Shown: positions 1 through 11,032 of the stretch, piece after piece
How the letters are laid out: each line of letters starts with the position of its first letter
Position numbering within the stretch: the stretch's first letter is position 1
From: Anthopleura xanthogrammica
Taxonomy: Eukaryota; Cnidaria; Anthozoa; Actiniaria; Actiniidae
DNA length: 64,000 bases
Assembly: GCA_964019055.1 (NCBI GenBank)
Contig: OZ025218.1
Span: 10,351,486-10,415,485 of the forward strand
Direction of reading: 5' to 3'
Translations under genes and position numbers: made by a program
Notes under the pieces: generated by a model
What the model saw: only the letters and a program-made list of their open reading frames with translations
Told to the model about the DNA's origin: nothing
Databases searched by the model: none

Positions 1-178
1 GATGGATGGATGGATGGATGGATGGATGGATGGATGGATGGATGGATGGATGGATGGATGGATGGATGGATGGATGGATGGATGGATGGATGGATGGATG
101 GATGGATGGATGGATGGATGGATGGATGGATGGATGGATGGATGGATGGATGGATGGATGGATGGATGGATGGATGGA
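1..178. repeat. GGAT tetranucleotide microsatellite
   Basis: About 44 perfect copies of GATG/GGAT run from the window edge, so the true length is unknown. The same motif on the other strand forms the CATC array near 47.1-48.3 kb. Long open frames across it (Met-Asp-Gly-Trp repeats) are translation artefacts. Confidence 0.97.
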
Positions 179-2255
179 ATATTTAATAATATACATGTAG
201 GTACAGTATAGACAGGATGATAGGATAATCAATGATGGGGATTGGTGGAGTTGCTGGTAGTCATAATGGTTGAAGATGGTGAATGCGATAGTGATGATGA
301 TAATAGTGTTGTGGTGATGATAATAGTGTTGTGGTGATGATAATAGTGTTGTGGTGATAATAATAATTGAAGATTGGTTGGTGATGAAGATGATAATGAT
401 CAATGATGGCAATAATAGTAATGATGATGCCTACTGTACAAAAAGCAAAATAAATAATATACAGAGTACTATAACAGAAGACACATTTTTGGTTAACAAT
501 ATGTAATGTCTCAAAAATGTAAACTATCCAGTTACATTAGATGACTAAAATTAAAACTATTAAGATGACAGTCATTATTGTAATAGCAATACCGGTAGCA
601 CTCATTACAGTAATAGTAAACATCTATACAGTATATTCACAGTACATGTACATGATCATTGTAGTATTATACTAGGGTTCAAATTTGTTACATGAAAATC
701 CTCTTAGAAGGTCAAAAACCCCTTAACTTAACCAGAAAACTTTGATTTTTGAAACAACTGATCTGTAGTGTTAATGCCTGTGAGAACTTGAAAATTGTAT
801 CCAGATATAATGTAATTGATATCTAGAAAATAAACCTTATTTTTTTCCCTTGATGTTGTATTTCTATTAAAATAAGTATAGTGGAAGGATCAACTGAAGG
901 GAATAGTAATCTTCTCCAATCTTTGATCTTAACCTACACTAATGAAGGGATAAGATTCTACAGTTGATAAAGGGGTTTATAATACCCTGTACGGGTTAAG
1001 TTACATCTTGCTGAGATATTTTAATCATTACCCTCAAGGACTGTTTTGAATTCTGAAAGTGAACTATTTACAGATGTTAGCAACAATGAACATAGCAACC
1101 AAAATTTCTCAAAACTAGGGCCTGAATAACAATACTCTTTTCTCAAAATGTTTAGACTTCCCTCAAGGACAATTGAAAGGAATTTTCAATGTTTATATTA
1201 AACAAACGAACAGTAATTTGGAAAACAATTGGATCCTATATTTATATGTAAATGAATCCAACAAACTTTGTTCTTGAAACAATATTCTATTTCAACAAAT
1301 AATAAACATATAATTTGATTGACAAATCAAGGGAATTTTTGATCTCCATTCACAAATTGAATTTTTTCTGCCTAAGATGTATTAACATTTGACCCCACAC
1401 ACTTATGGCATACCATAACAAAATTTTCTTCGATTGATAGACAGCCAGCATAAGCATTATAATAGGTGATAGATTGCATTCATCTGATTATCAACAACAA
1501 CCACAACACATATCATTGATATGTCTGAAATTATTGTTGGATTATTAATAACAATGAAATGTGAGAAAACCTTAACACTTAAGACCTAAGACCTGGGGTT
1601 TATCGGTATATTTTGATCATGCAAAATGGAAGAATCCTTGCCTAAATTAAAGCACAAACACACTATCATCACAAATCAAACATTGTAATTATTTAAACGC
1701 AAAATATACATTGTTATTAATAGTTACACAAGCATGCAAACCTAGAGGAATCTATGCCCTAAATCTAAGGATAAGATAAAAACATCATAGCCTTGTGAGC
1801 AAAATAAATCTTAGTTTTGCTTGCTGAAAGGCGCTGAAGTTTATGAAGCCAAAATCTCCCAATCCATATCTTATAAATAATCAAAATCTAGTTGATCGTA
1901 ATAGAATTATTGACAAACCTAGACATTTATGGCAATATGTAGGAAAGATTCAGAGAGTATCGTTAGCAAAAAGGTAAAGGTTGAACGATGGATCGTCCAT
2001 TATCAAGTAATATTAAGCTTTATAATTTTAGTGGGTTGACTGAAAAATGTCTACAAGAACGACTGTCTGAATTATTTTGTAATCAGTTTGACGACGTGTC
2101 AGCTTTTGCAACTCAAGCTTCACCAGTACAGTCCAGCTAGCATAAATATATAATATTCAATTCACCAAGAAGCGAGATTTTCCCGGGTTTTCTTTCCAGA
2201 AGAAGATAATAAGCTTAGAACTTGGTGCAGAGTTCAACCGGCTTGTTTTACTCAC
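179..2255. other. Non-coding stretch: intron/3' side of the PDZ gene
   Basis: AT-rich DNA with no convincing exon on either strand. It includes three perfect 20-bp tandem copies at 295-354 (unit TGATGATAATAGTGTTGTGG). Since the PDZ exon at 2256-2390 ends in a good donor on the minus strand, this DNA is most likely its first intron. The next PDZ exon was not found and presumably lies left of the window. Confidence 0.6.
295..354. repeat. 20-bp tandem repeat, three copies
   Basis: Three exact head-to-tail copies of TGATGATAATAGTGTTGTGG, then the pattern decays into TAA/TGA triplets. No coding potential. Confidence 0.9.
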
Positions 2256-2390
2256 CCTTCCACTCAGATGAGCCGATCCATTCTGAACTACAGCACAAAC
2301 CATAGGAGGAAGATGGGTATCTACACCTCCTATAACACTAAATCCAAAGCCACCAAGGGCTCTTCGTTCTAGTTTAACGATATTATCCAT
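2256..2390 (-). CDS. PDZ-domain protein, first coding exon (partial)
   Basis: Seen: a 45-codon exon starting at ATG 2390 and ending exactly in phase 0 before a consensus donor GTGAGT (2255-2250, minus strand). The peptide begins MDNIVKLERR, then has GGFGFSVIGG, the carboxylate-binding loop type (GFGF) of PDZ domains, followed by VCAVVQNGSA and HLSGR. This matches the first half of a PDZ fold (beta A to beta C), and the missing half normally continues with a GD..L.VNG motif. Family knowledge: PDZ domains bind C-terminal peptides and scaffold membrane or junction complexes, and the GFGF loop and spacing recall MAGI-type PDZs. The frame stays open a little upstream of this ATG (to about 2420), so an earlier non-AUG context cannot be excluded, but 2390 is the first ATG. 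The gene is divergent from DZANK1 and probably shares its promoter. The rest lies to the left; the specific paralog is not identifiable. Confidence 0.7.
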
Positions 2391-3054
2391 ATTTTGTACG
2401 GCCTCCTCCTCCTCTAGTTGTCATCTCTTCAGTCTTCGAGTCGATTTGGTTCGAATTTTTGAGCCACAATAATCGTTTCATCTTCGATTTCCGAAAACGC
2501 CCGATAGATTGACGATTATCTCCGGATATTATCCGGAAATAATCTTTTAAAATTACTGTTTCCTATGCTTAGTTCTTTGACATTATACCAGATAACATGA
2601 CGATGATCATGATTTTGAAGAACGCGGGCTTTCAGTTTTACAGTTTTCTACGAAAACATTCAGGAAGAGAGTTTTTTTCAAGCCGATGACCAAAAACACA
2701 CCACTCCCCTCCACTCCCCAAGGTTCACTTTTAGTTTACCTTGAGGTGCATTGTGGGATATCAAAAATGGCGGACTGTTATTTTCAAAGCGAACGGTTGT
2801 CAAGAAGTCGTTAATATCTTGCAAAAATTCTCTTTTTTACTTATTTTTTCCTGGTTTTGGATATTATCTCATGTACGTCGTTTACTTTTTGATAGAGTTG
2901 AGGAACTTTGGTGTACTAGCAGATGAACTGGTAGTGTATTTATTGATGCTATTGTTTACACTGGTCGAACTTGCCTCTTGACTCCTGCAGTTAGGCACAG
3001 TTTACGTATCAGGCGGAAGTAAGGCTTTAGTTGTAGCAGATTTAAAGCTCCAAG
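2391..3054. promoter_or_regulatory. Putative bidirectional promoter, PDZ gene / DZANK1
   Basis: The 664 bp between two divergent start codons. It holds a YY1-like site AAAATGGCGGAC (2764-2775) and, just upstream, TGCATTGTGGGA (2747-2758), whose reverse complement resembles the core of a ZNF143/Staf site. Both are typical of TATA-less housekeeping promoters in animals. No TATA box is evident. Assigning both genes to one promoter is inference from spacing and orientation. Confidence 0.5.
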
Positions 3055-6000
3055 ATGACGGCGGGAATGATAAAAGTTCCAAGTATCATGCCTCTAAGGC
3101 TGCCTGAAGTCGGAAGGAAGAATATCATCACCACAGATACGCCAATTGAGCTTCGCACGGAAACCGAAGATACAATTATTTACTACACCATCAACAACAT
3201 GAAACCCGAGCCCTTCAAACAGATAGGAATAAAATGTACTTACAGATACAATAAACCATTCGTGCTAGGACCAGGTAAAAGAGTGGTTAAAGCAATGGCT
3301 ACGTCGTTAGATGGAACGAGAGAGAGTTCTATAGTCACCAAGGCGTTTATGGTAGAAGAAGCCGATGATGATCTTGATGTAAGTCAAAGGACTGCATCAT
3401 CGAATGGGAGTGTGCGACAAAAGTCAAGAGGAACGTCTGGATATCGTCACGATAATGACAAAAGTAATCATCAAAATGAATTATCAGTCTCAAATAGGCA
3501 AGTCTCTAATAAGCAAGTTTCTGCAGGGATATGGAGTGCTGACCCCACAAAGCACCCAAAAACATCAACACCAACACCAATGAATCCTTACATGGAAGGG
3601 TCTAATTATAGAAAACCTTATTCAGAGCCAAGATTCATGAATAAGAGATTTGGATCTGATAAAGCTACTATAGCAGCATCTGATCTTCAGTCCTTTAATG
3701 GTATGAACGAGGAGTACAGAGAAAGAAAAGGCCCAGAGAGCAAGACACAGGCAAATAAGCTACAAAAAGACACCGATTACCTCAAATGTATTTTTTGTTT
3801 TGCATCAAGACCTTCTGACCCATTTGCACGGTTTTGTGCAGAGTGTGGATCACCCTTACCTCCCCTGCCACAGAGCAGACTACCCCCTCCAGAAATGGGT
3901 AAGCTTGTTACATGTATTTCCTGTCATTCAATGGTACCAGCTAATACCGAGATATGCATTGTATGTGAGTCTCCAATGCCTCCCCAATGGCAGCCGCAAG
4001 CTAGTAAAAAGTTTCTTGCAAAGACTGTGTGTGCGACATGTGGTACTGCTAATCCTCCAGACCTGAAAGTGTGTGTCACATGTGAAGCACGACTGCCAAC
4101 AGATGCAAAGCAGATTTATACAGAAGCTAGTGCACCTCCAGTACCTAAAGGTGATATGGGGAGTTACATGACATGCTCAAAGTGTTCAAGGGTCAATAGT
4201 AGTGATGCGCGTTACTGTGATTGGTGTGGAGAGAAACCAAGTCTATACCAGACACCTATCACTTGTTCTAAATGTGAGGCCTCTAATAGCCCTCATTCTA
4301 GGTAAGTTTGTAGAGAAGTAATTTAATTTGTTCCCCCACCCCCCTCCCCCCTTCAAAAAAAATGTTTTCCCTGAGTGGCCTTATCTTGTCAAGCCACATA
4401 CTTATCGATCATGAGACAAACAGATAAGTATCACTTATATTTTCCTCAGGTTTTGTCATTCCTGTGGCTGTACCATAGAGCCACCACCAAGAGTCACCCA
4501 TAAAATAAAGTCCAGTTTGATAGGAATGCTGGTGGAAAAGGACAACATGCAAAACATGGCTGGTCGCGGCAGTGGTGCCTCATGGTTACCTGTTACTACA
4601 TCAAATTACTATGCTGACAAGGCTGATAAGGGTAATGATACTTAAGTAGCTCATTGATCAAACTGAATACGAAACTGAGAAATGGAAATTCATTGTAAAT
4701 GGTGTTGGGTGAAATGCCTTCTCCCCCTTGAATGCCATTGATGTTACATCAGGGGCAGATCCAGGTTCAATTCCTGGATTTCACATGACATGTGAGTAGA
4801 GATTGTTAGGTCTCTCCCTTGATTTGAGGGGTTTTCTCTGGTTTTCCTCCCTTCCAAAACCTAACAAGCTTAATTTCAATTCAATGTGTGAGTTAGCCAT
4901 GCCCTGACTTAGATCAGCCCAGAGGTTGTTTTAGGGTTCAATCTATGAGTTAGTCATGCGAAATGTATATGTGATCGTACCATACTGTTAGTCATGCCCT
5001 GACTTTGATCAGCCCAGCAGTTGTTTTAGGGTTCAATCTATGAGTTAGCCATGCCCTGACTTTGATCAGCCCAGCAGTTGTTTCAGGGTATCGATAAAAT
5101 TTGAAGGCTTCTTAATAATGCTTCTTGTCTTTTCAATTTCAAAAACCCCTGATTCAGCTCTTTTCTTTGGTTTGGCTTTCATCTGTCAATTTACAACAAA
5201 TTGAATATTTTGATTGTTGAAAGCCATTTTATAATTTTTTGAATAAGTTTTCCACTTAGTGTTCCTTCTTTTCCCTTCAGCGACTTCCACTGTTGGACTA
5301 TTCTACCCATCCTCTCAGTCCATTAATTCCCAGATAGAATACGAGATGAACGAGAAAGCAAGAATGGAAGGAACCAGGGATAGGCGACTTGCCTTGGCTG
5401 GTGTTAGCCCGGGTCGAGGATACTGGCGGCAACAGATGGATCACATATGCGCTCACCTCAAGGCTCATTCTCAGAACGATCCTGAATTCCGTAGCCTTAT
5501 TGGAGAACCGAGGCTTGGGAAGATCATCACCGCAGCTGTCCATGAGGATTTGGTTGGGGAAGAATTCACTCTTACTGTCACGTTTGCCAGGAGGGAGAGT
5601 AAAGAATCTTGGAAAGAGAAGTCCAAAGCACTTGCTGATGGGCTGAAAGCATTCAATATTACTACCACGTCCAGTAGGGAAGATTTGAGTGGCAGTCAAA
5701 CTAGTCTTCAAGGTACACAGAAGAGATTGAAAGCAAAGAAATCTAAGAAGAAGACAAACGTTAAGGAAAATGGGAAAGCGTCTAAGCTGAAGGAGGAAGA
5801 TCGCTTGCTTGTTAAAGAAGTGGGACCAAAAGGACAAGGCAGGGAGGAAGAAATCGAACGACTCCTGGATGCAGGCGGCAATCCTGACTGCGAATCCACC
5901 GATGGTGTCCCACTCGTTGTCCTGGCAACCGTCAATAAACATTTAGATTGCATTACAACTCTAGTTAATGCTGGTGCGAATGTTAACACAAAAACACAAA

Positions 6001-6236
6001 GTAAAGGCAACACAGCTTTACACGAGGCTGTTTCCCGAGGGGGAGCAAAGTATGTTGACGCTCTTCTGGGACTGGGAGCTAAAGCTAACGTTAAGAATGA
6101 TTCAGGGCAGACACCGTACGATTTGGCGATGTCTTCAGGACATGAGTCCATTGCGCAAAGATTTACGTCTAACGTTGGCGATGAACTTCTTCAGACACTC
6201 ACTAAACCGCACAAAACAAAGTACATAGCTGAGTAA
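3055..6236 (+). CDS. DZANK1: DZANK1: double zinc ribbon and ankyrin repeat protein
   Basis: Three exons, 3055-4301, 4450-4631 and 5281-6236 (phases 2 and 1 at the joins, donors GTAAGT and GTAATG, acceptors CCTCAG and CTTCAG), give 794 residues; vertebrate DZANK1 is about 750. Domains: N-terminal chitobiase-C/Fn3-like segment (about 20-100); a serine-rich linker; a run of CxxC zinc ribbons from residue 245 (CIFCFASRPSDPFARFCAEC, CISC...CVVC-type, CATC...CVTC, CSKC...CDWC and CSKC...CHSC, the last split by intron 1); the conserved TVGLFYPS and VSPGRGYWR blocks; and two to three ankyrin repeats near 666-760. Family knowledge: zebrafish Dzank1 works with ninein-like protein in cytoplasmic dynein-1 assembly and ciliary vesicle traffic. 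Intron 2 contains a tRNA-type SINE-like repeat. The upstream neighbour is a divergent PDZ gene. A polyA signal AATAAA lies at 6563-6568. The start matches the conserved MTAG N terminus. Very secure. Confidence 0.95.
4745..5095 (+). mobile_element. tRNA-type SINE-like repeat in DZANK1 intron 2
   Basis: A perfect tRNA T-arm/B-box hairpin (CCAGG TTCAATT CCTGG, 4763-4779) precedes a conserved body starting GTCTCTCCCTTGATTTGAGG and then two to three degenerate copies of a 57-bp unit (core CAGCCCAGAGGTTGTTT). The same body recurs at 26519-27180 (+) and 54010-54125 (+), a related tRNA-headed element is at 21375-21605 (-), and the 57-bp unit alone appears at 48668-48712 and 51795-51895. SINE assignment rests on the B-box plus dispersed copies; no clear box A remains here. 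Confidence 0.6.
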
Positions 6237-6425
6237 TTAATCTGCATCAGTTTTACCGCGGGTGTCAAAGGTTTTGTCATACGAGCGTGAGACCGAGCAA
6301 CAGTCGAGAGTAAACGGACAAAACCTACAACTGAAGGGCACTTGTAAGAAAGTAGTCTCTCCAACCCACCTTGCTATAGTAGATGATTTTTTTACCCTGC
6401 TGGCAGAGCCTCCTTTAATATTACC

Positions 6426-6474
6426 CCGAGCAAGAGAAAGAAAGGAGACTGCCTGCTTTCTTTGTCTTGCTCGG
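6426..6474. repeat. Short inverted repeat in DZANK1 3' UTR/flank
   Basis: CCGAGCAAGA and TCTTGCTCGG form a perfect 10-bp stem, with imperfect GAAAGAAAG/CTTTCTTTG pairing inside. It lies about 190 bp past the DZANK1 stop and 90 bp before its polyA signal, so it would be transcribed as a stem-loop. Confidence 0.75.
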
Positions 6475-7964
6475 AAAAAAGAAGAAAAGTTAAAATTGTA
6501 GATAGTCCGTGTTCCTGATATTTTTCGGTTGCGAGCCAGCGAAGCAGACTTAGACGAAAACTAATAAAAATCGCCCCTCGTTGTCTATGCTGTACTGTTT
6601 AACCGTTATACAGTTCTCCTATCGTTTCCCACTCATATCAACCAGTTATGTTTCCAAACACATGCATATCTGATGTGCTAAACGATTTATAAAGTTGTCC
6701 GATGTGTTAATCAACATGCAAATATATTTACTCTATAAAGAAACACACTTAAAATGAACGGTTTCCACAGATATCTCGAAAAGTTTCCCTGACAACGCTA
6801 ACTTGGGAAGTGATTTTTCCAACCAAAAACTGAAAAAGACTTTTTCTAGCCAAAAGCCTTCCCTGTTGATTGGGTCGTTTGAGAACCTCAGAAACCTCAG
6901 TTATATTATTATTTCTCTACGATCATCCACTGATACAACATTCCTCAAATGTTGACTTTTTCGCAGGCGTCTCTTCGTTCTTTCTCGACTGTTCCTTTGG
7001 CGGGCTACCTGTGGTGTCCTACCTCACACAGGGATCCCAAGCGTCTAAGAAAAGGAAAATGAGAGAGATGCATGCGGAGGAGGCTATTTACTCTTATGGG
7101 TGGATGACAACCCCTCGTCACAAGGGAAAGAACACCACGTGCGTACGTGCGTCAAACAAACTCAACTAACATAAGCATTTCAGTCTGGAATTAAACTCAT
7201 TACCCGAAGCATGAATTACACAACAGTGAGAGCTACACCGCACCGGATAGGAACGCATGACAGCCATGCTATACCAACTTAACGCCTGAACAGGGCAGTA
7301 GCAAGGCCAAAAATATTTGGGGGCCATCGGAGGTCACTGAAATTATTAGTAACAGACCTAAAATTTTCAGTATACAGTGCATCCGAGTTTAATGAGGGCG
7401 CCGAGCCCCAGCTCCCTCCTCCTGATACGGCCGTGCTAAAACTAGAATTGTATAGTGTTTCAAGCAAAAGAAATTGAAGAATAAAATTCAGGACGAAAAT
7501 CCAATGAGCAGTTATAATATGGGGATAAGAATGCTCACGAGAATGCGTTCATTCGATCCATCTCGTGTCAACTCGTTTTCAGAATATGGTCGGATACTCC
7601 AGATTATGATTGGATACTCCATAATGTTATTGGATAAGATTGTCTAGTAGAATTGCATGTTGTGTCAATCTCAAAACTTAGCCAGCTTTTTTCCGCTAAA
7701 AGTTTGTTTGGCGCACCCAGTCCCTTAGGGGAGTGAGAGGTTTGAGTTATGGTGTACATGTGGTTTAGGAGTCGATACTTTTGATGCTCGCAAAACCATT
7801 TTTTATTTCCATCAAAAACAACAAAACTTGCCCCATTGAAACCTATTTAGCTTGCTCTTTTAGAATTCGGTGGTTTCAGTACGAAATTCCAAAATTGTGG
7901 AAAATCCGCAACCGTGGATTGACCTGTTAGATCGGACTTTTTCTAAAAGGAGCGTCGGATGGGT

Positions 7965-8007
7965 GACTGCCGGGCAAGGTTTGAAATAAACTAAATGCCC
8001 GGCAGTC
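7965..8007. repeat. Perfect 12-bp stem hairpin
   Basis: GACTGCCGGGCA (7965-7976) is exactly complementary to TGCCCGGCAGTC (7996-8007) across a 19-nt loop, unusually GC-rich for its surroundings. Function unknown; it could be a MITE remnant or a structured RNA. Confidence 0.8.
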
Positions 8008-8279
8008 CGAATTTTTGCAAATAATTCCTCAAAACAGCCTAATTCGATGCCATTAATCTTCTCTACCTTCTTGAGAAATATCATGCGCTTTTCGTGAGCT
8101 TGATAGACTTCTTATTTAAGCCTTTTTCTTTTCTCGGTATAGAATACGAACGACTCTCTCCGTGGCACTCATCCAATACTGCAGTTATACTCTTATACTT
8201 ATACTTCCATCCATTATAGAGAGAGAAAGAGAGCTCGAGAGATCTGCTTTCTCCTTTCGTATTTTGGGCTTTCGTCTGG

Positions 8280-8307
8280 TTTTTTTCTTCTTCTTCTTCT
8301 TCTTCCA
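8280..8307. repeat. TTC microsatellite
   Basis: A run of T followed by seven TTC triplets. Encodes nothing. Confidence 0.9.
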
Positions 8308-8398
8308 AGATTCTAGTAATACGTTCATCGCAAGCTGCAATCGTTTGAATATTGTTTAGTTATTTCAATGCATTATATAAAAATCGAAAAACTTTTAG

Positions 8399-8515
8399 TC
8401 GAAAAAGGACCACCCATCCAAGTACTGAACCAGCCCAAACGTGCTTGACCGAGTCTCTTCAAAGTCCAAGTTTTTTCCCACTAGGCCACGGCTTCAGAAA
8501 ATTTGCATAACAATA
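8399..8515 (-). mobile_element. 5S rRNA-like SINE or pseudogene fragment
   Basis: Read on the minus strand, the segment contains CTCGGTCAAGCACG, then GGGCTGGTTCAGTACTTGG, then ATGGGTGG. This tracks the internal control region of eukaryotic 5S rRNA (AAGCA..., GGCCTGGTTAGTACTTGGATGGG). Upstream on that strand is TGGCCTAGTGGG, which resembles a box A, and downstream is a T run that could terminate Pol III. The first third does not match 5S, so it is not an intact gene. A 5S-derived (SINE3-type) element or a degenerate 5S copy is the best reading. Confidence 0.5.
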
Positions 8516-8816
8516 GCTGTTAAAACAATGCACCAGATAGACTAGGTTATTTTCAACTTGAAATCAACGTGCGTTGCGATAGTGCAAGGGATTAGCTGTA
8601 GGTATGGTCTGGGGGCCGGCTGGTCTCTCCCCTGATGCCTCGGCTAGAACATTTTTCTGCGTAATCCGTACTATAAGGGCAGAAGGATTTAATTGCCGTC
8701 AGGTCCGAAGTCCATACGACGTCCCAGCTCTGCGGATGTCTCGGGGGTATGGCACACTGGAATACATTTTTTGAATTTCATTCAAATCCCATCGTGTTGA
8801 GATAAAAAATTCCCCC
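8516..8816. other. Intergenic, no feature recognised
   Basis: Moderately GC-rich sequence around 8600-8750 (GGGGGCCGGCTGG and GACGTCCCAGCTC), possibly a degraded repeat. No coding potential was seen. Confidence 0.4.
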
Positions 8817-9267
8817 TTTTTTTATTTTGTTTTCTTCTTCTTTGTCTTGCTTACTTCCTAATAGTTTCTTTCAGTAACATACTTTCAGCAATTTCCCTCG
8901 ACAGGAACTCTTTGATAATCTTCTCTTTAAGACCAACTTTCTTATCACGCAACAAGAACCCTTGGTTGGAAAGACCAACATGATAAGTAAGAATAATAAT
9001 TGAATGATTCAAAACGAGAGAATTCCATAGCGTTATCATCAAATGCGCCAATTACTTGATTAATATCTAGAATCCAATACCTGTGGTGTACATTACGATA
9101 CTCCTTAGAAGCCCCTCCATTGCATCGAGTCTACATATTCTAGTTTCTATACAATGTTCCAATCCATCTGCTTTACATTATTTTTTTCTTTCTATGCGAC
9201 CATCCAATCCACCTCGTGTATATATAACCTCCTTATTCTGATATCTCCATCCAATCCATCTCATATG
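8817..9267. repeat. Duplicated leader of the satellite block, copy 1
   Basis: About 450 bp that recurs at 10582-11032 with only three differences seen by eye (G/T near 8829, A/T near 8971, C/T near 9244). It ends with CTGCTTTACATTA followed by a T run and CTTTCTATGCGACCAT, and this short block also closes each 20-bp array (10092 and 12682). A 66-residue minus-strand open frame (9051-8851) is kept in both copies simply because the duplication is recent. Confidence 0.9.
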
Positions 9268-10094
9268 AGGATCCAATCATATCCTGCAGTATCCAATCAT
9301 ATCCTGGAGTATCCAATCACATCCTGGAGTATCCAATCATATCCTGGAGTATCCAATCATATCCTGGAGGATCCAATCATATCCTGGAGAATCCAATCAT
9401 ATCCTGGAGAATCCAATCATATCCTGGAGGATCCAATTATATCCTGGAGGATCCAATCATATCCTGGAGGATCCAATCATATCCTGGAGAATCCAATCAT
9501 ATCCTGGAGGATCCAATCATATCTTGGAGAATCCAATCATATCCTGGAGGATCCAATCATATCCTGGAGAATCCAATCATATCCTGGAGGATCCAATCAT
9601 ATCCTGGAGGATCCAAAATCATATCCTGGAGGATCCAATCATATCCTGGAGGATCCAAAATCATATCCTGGAGGATCCAAAATCATATCCTGGAGGATCC
9701 AAAATCATATCCTGGAGGATCCAAAATCATATCCTGGAGGATCCAAAATCATATCCTGGAGGATCCAATCATATCCTGGAGGATCCAATCATATCTTGGA
9801 GAATCCAATCATATCCTGGAGGATCCAATCATATCCTAGAGGATCCAATCATATCCTGGAGGATCCAAAATCATATCCTGGAGGATCCAAAATCATATCC
9901 TGGAGGATCCAATCATATCCTGGAGGATCCAAAATCATATCCTGGAGGATCCAAAATCATATCCTGGAGGATCCAAAATCATATCCTGGAGGATCCAAAA
10001 TCATATCCTGGAGGATCCAAAATCATATCCTGGAGGATCCAAAATCATATCCTGGAGGATCCAATCATATCCTGGAGGATCCAATCATATCCTG
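9268..10094. repeat. 20/22-bp minisatellite array 1
   Basis: About 40 copies of ATCCAATCATATCCTGGAGG, with a 22-bp variant (ATCCAAAATC...) dominating the second half. Most units contain GGATCC and the dyad ATCC-TGGA-GGAT. All three forward frames are nearly open and read as Ser-Tyr-Pro-Gly-Gly, Asn-His-Ile-Leu-Glu or Ile-Ser-Trp-Arg repeats; this comes from the unit lacking stops and is not protein evidence. Confidence 0.97.
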
Positions 10095-10581
10095 CTTTAC
10101 ATTATTTTTTCTTTCTATGCGACCATACAATGCATCTCGTGTACATTCTTATTCTGATACACCCATCCAATCCATCTCGTGTACATTCTTATTCTGATAC
10201 ACCTATCCAATCCATCTCGTTTACATTCTTATTCTGATACACCCATCCAATCCATCTCGTGTACATTCTTATTCTGATACACCCATCCAATCCATCTCGT
10301 GTACATTGTTATTCTGATACACCCATCCAATCCATCTCGTGTACATTGTTATTCTGATACGCCCATCCAATCCATCTCGTGTACATTGTTATTCTGATAC
10401 GCCCATCCAATCCATCTCGTGTACATTGTTATTCTGGTACGCCCATCCAATCCATCTCGTGTACATTGTTATTCTGATACGCCCATCCAATCCATCTCGT
10501 GTACATTCTTATTCTGATACACCCATCCAATCCATCTCGTGTACATTCTTATTCTGATACGCCCATCCAATCCATCTCGTG
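10095..10581. repeat. 40-bp minisatellite array 1
   Basis: After a short bridge, about 11 copies of a 40-bp unit built from ACATTCTTATTCTGATACAC and CCATCCAATCCATCTCGTGT. Variants are ACATTG for ACATTC and ACG for ACA. It shares the ATCCAATC core with the neighbouring 20-bp unit. Confidence 0.96.
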
Positions 10582-11032
10582 TTTTTTATTTGGTTTTCTT
10601 CTTCTTTGTCTTGCTTACTTCCTAATAGTTTCTTTCAGTAACATACTTTCAGCAATTTCCCTCGACAGGAACTCTTTGATAATCTTCTCTTTAAGACCAA
10701 CTTTCTTATCACGCAACAAGAACCCTTGGTTGGAATGACCAACATGATAAGTAAGAATAATAATTGAATGATTCAAAACGAGAGAATTCCATAGCGTTAT
10801 CATCAAATGCGCCAATTACTTGATTAATATCTAGAATCCAATACCTGTGGTGTACATTACGATACTCCTTAGAAGCCCCTCCATTGCATCGAGTCTACAT
10901 ATTCTAGTTTCTATACAATGTTCCAATCCATCTGCTTTACATTATTTTTTTCTTTCTATGCGACCATCCAATCCACCTCGTGTATATATAACCTCCTTAT
11001 TCTGATATTTCCATCCAATCCATCTCATATGA
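10582..11032. repeat. Duplicated leader of the satellite block, copy 2
   Basis: Near-identical second copy of 8817-9267, starting abruptly inside the 40-bp array. It carries the second 66-residue minus-strand frame (10815-10615), which differs by one residue (Leu to His). Confidence 0.9.

Larger units (their letters stand above)
6237..8398. other. Intergenic DNA with hairpins, no gene seen
   Basis: No credible coding exon on either strand. Contents: DZANK1 3' flank with polyA signal AATAAA (6563-6568), an inverted repeat (6426-6474), a perfect 12-bp stem hairpin (7965-8007) and a TTC microsatellite (8280-8307). Short open frames here have no recognisable similarity. Confidence 0.6.

Noticed and set aside
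4745..4800. Functional tRNA gene suggested by a perfect T-arm/B-box
   Set aside because: No box A, anticodon arm or acceptor stem can be built; it is attached to a dispersed repeat body, so a SINE-type head is more likely.
5298..6151. Minus-strand frames of 214 and 147 codons
   Set aside because: Shadows of DZANK1 exon 3, which has family similarity on the plus strand.
8851..10815. A 66-residue minus-strand protein conserved in two copies
   Set aside because: The two copies lie in a duplication with about three differences in 450 bp, so conservation carries no selective information; the single change falls in the frame and alters a residue.
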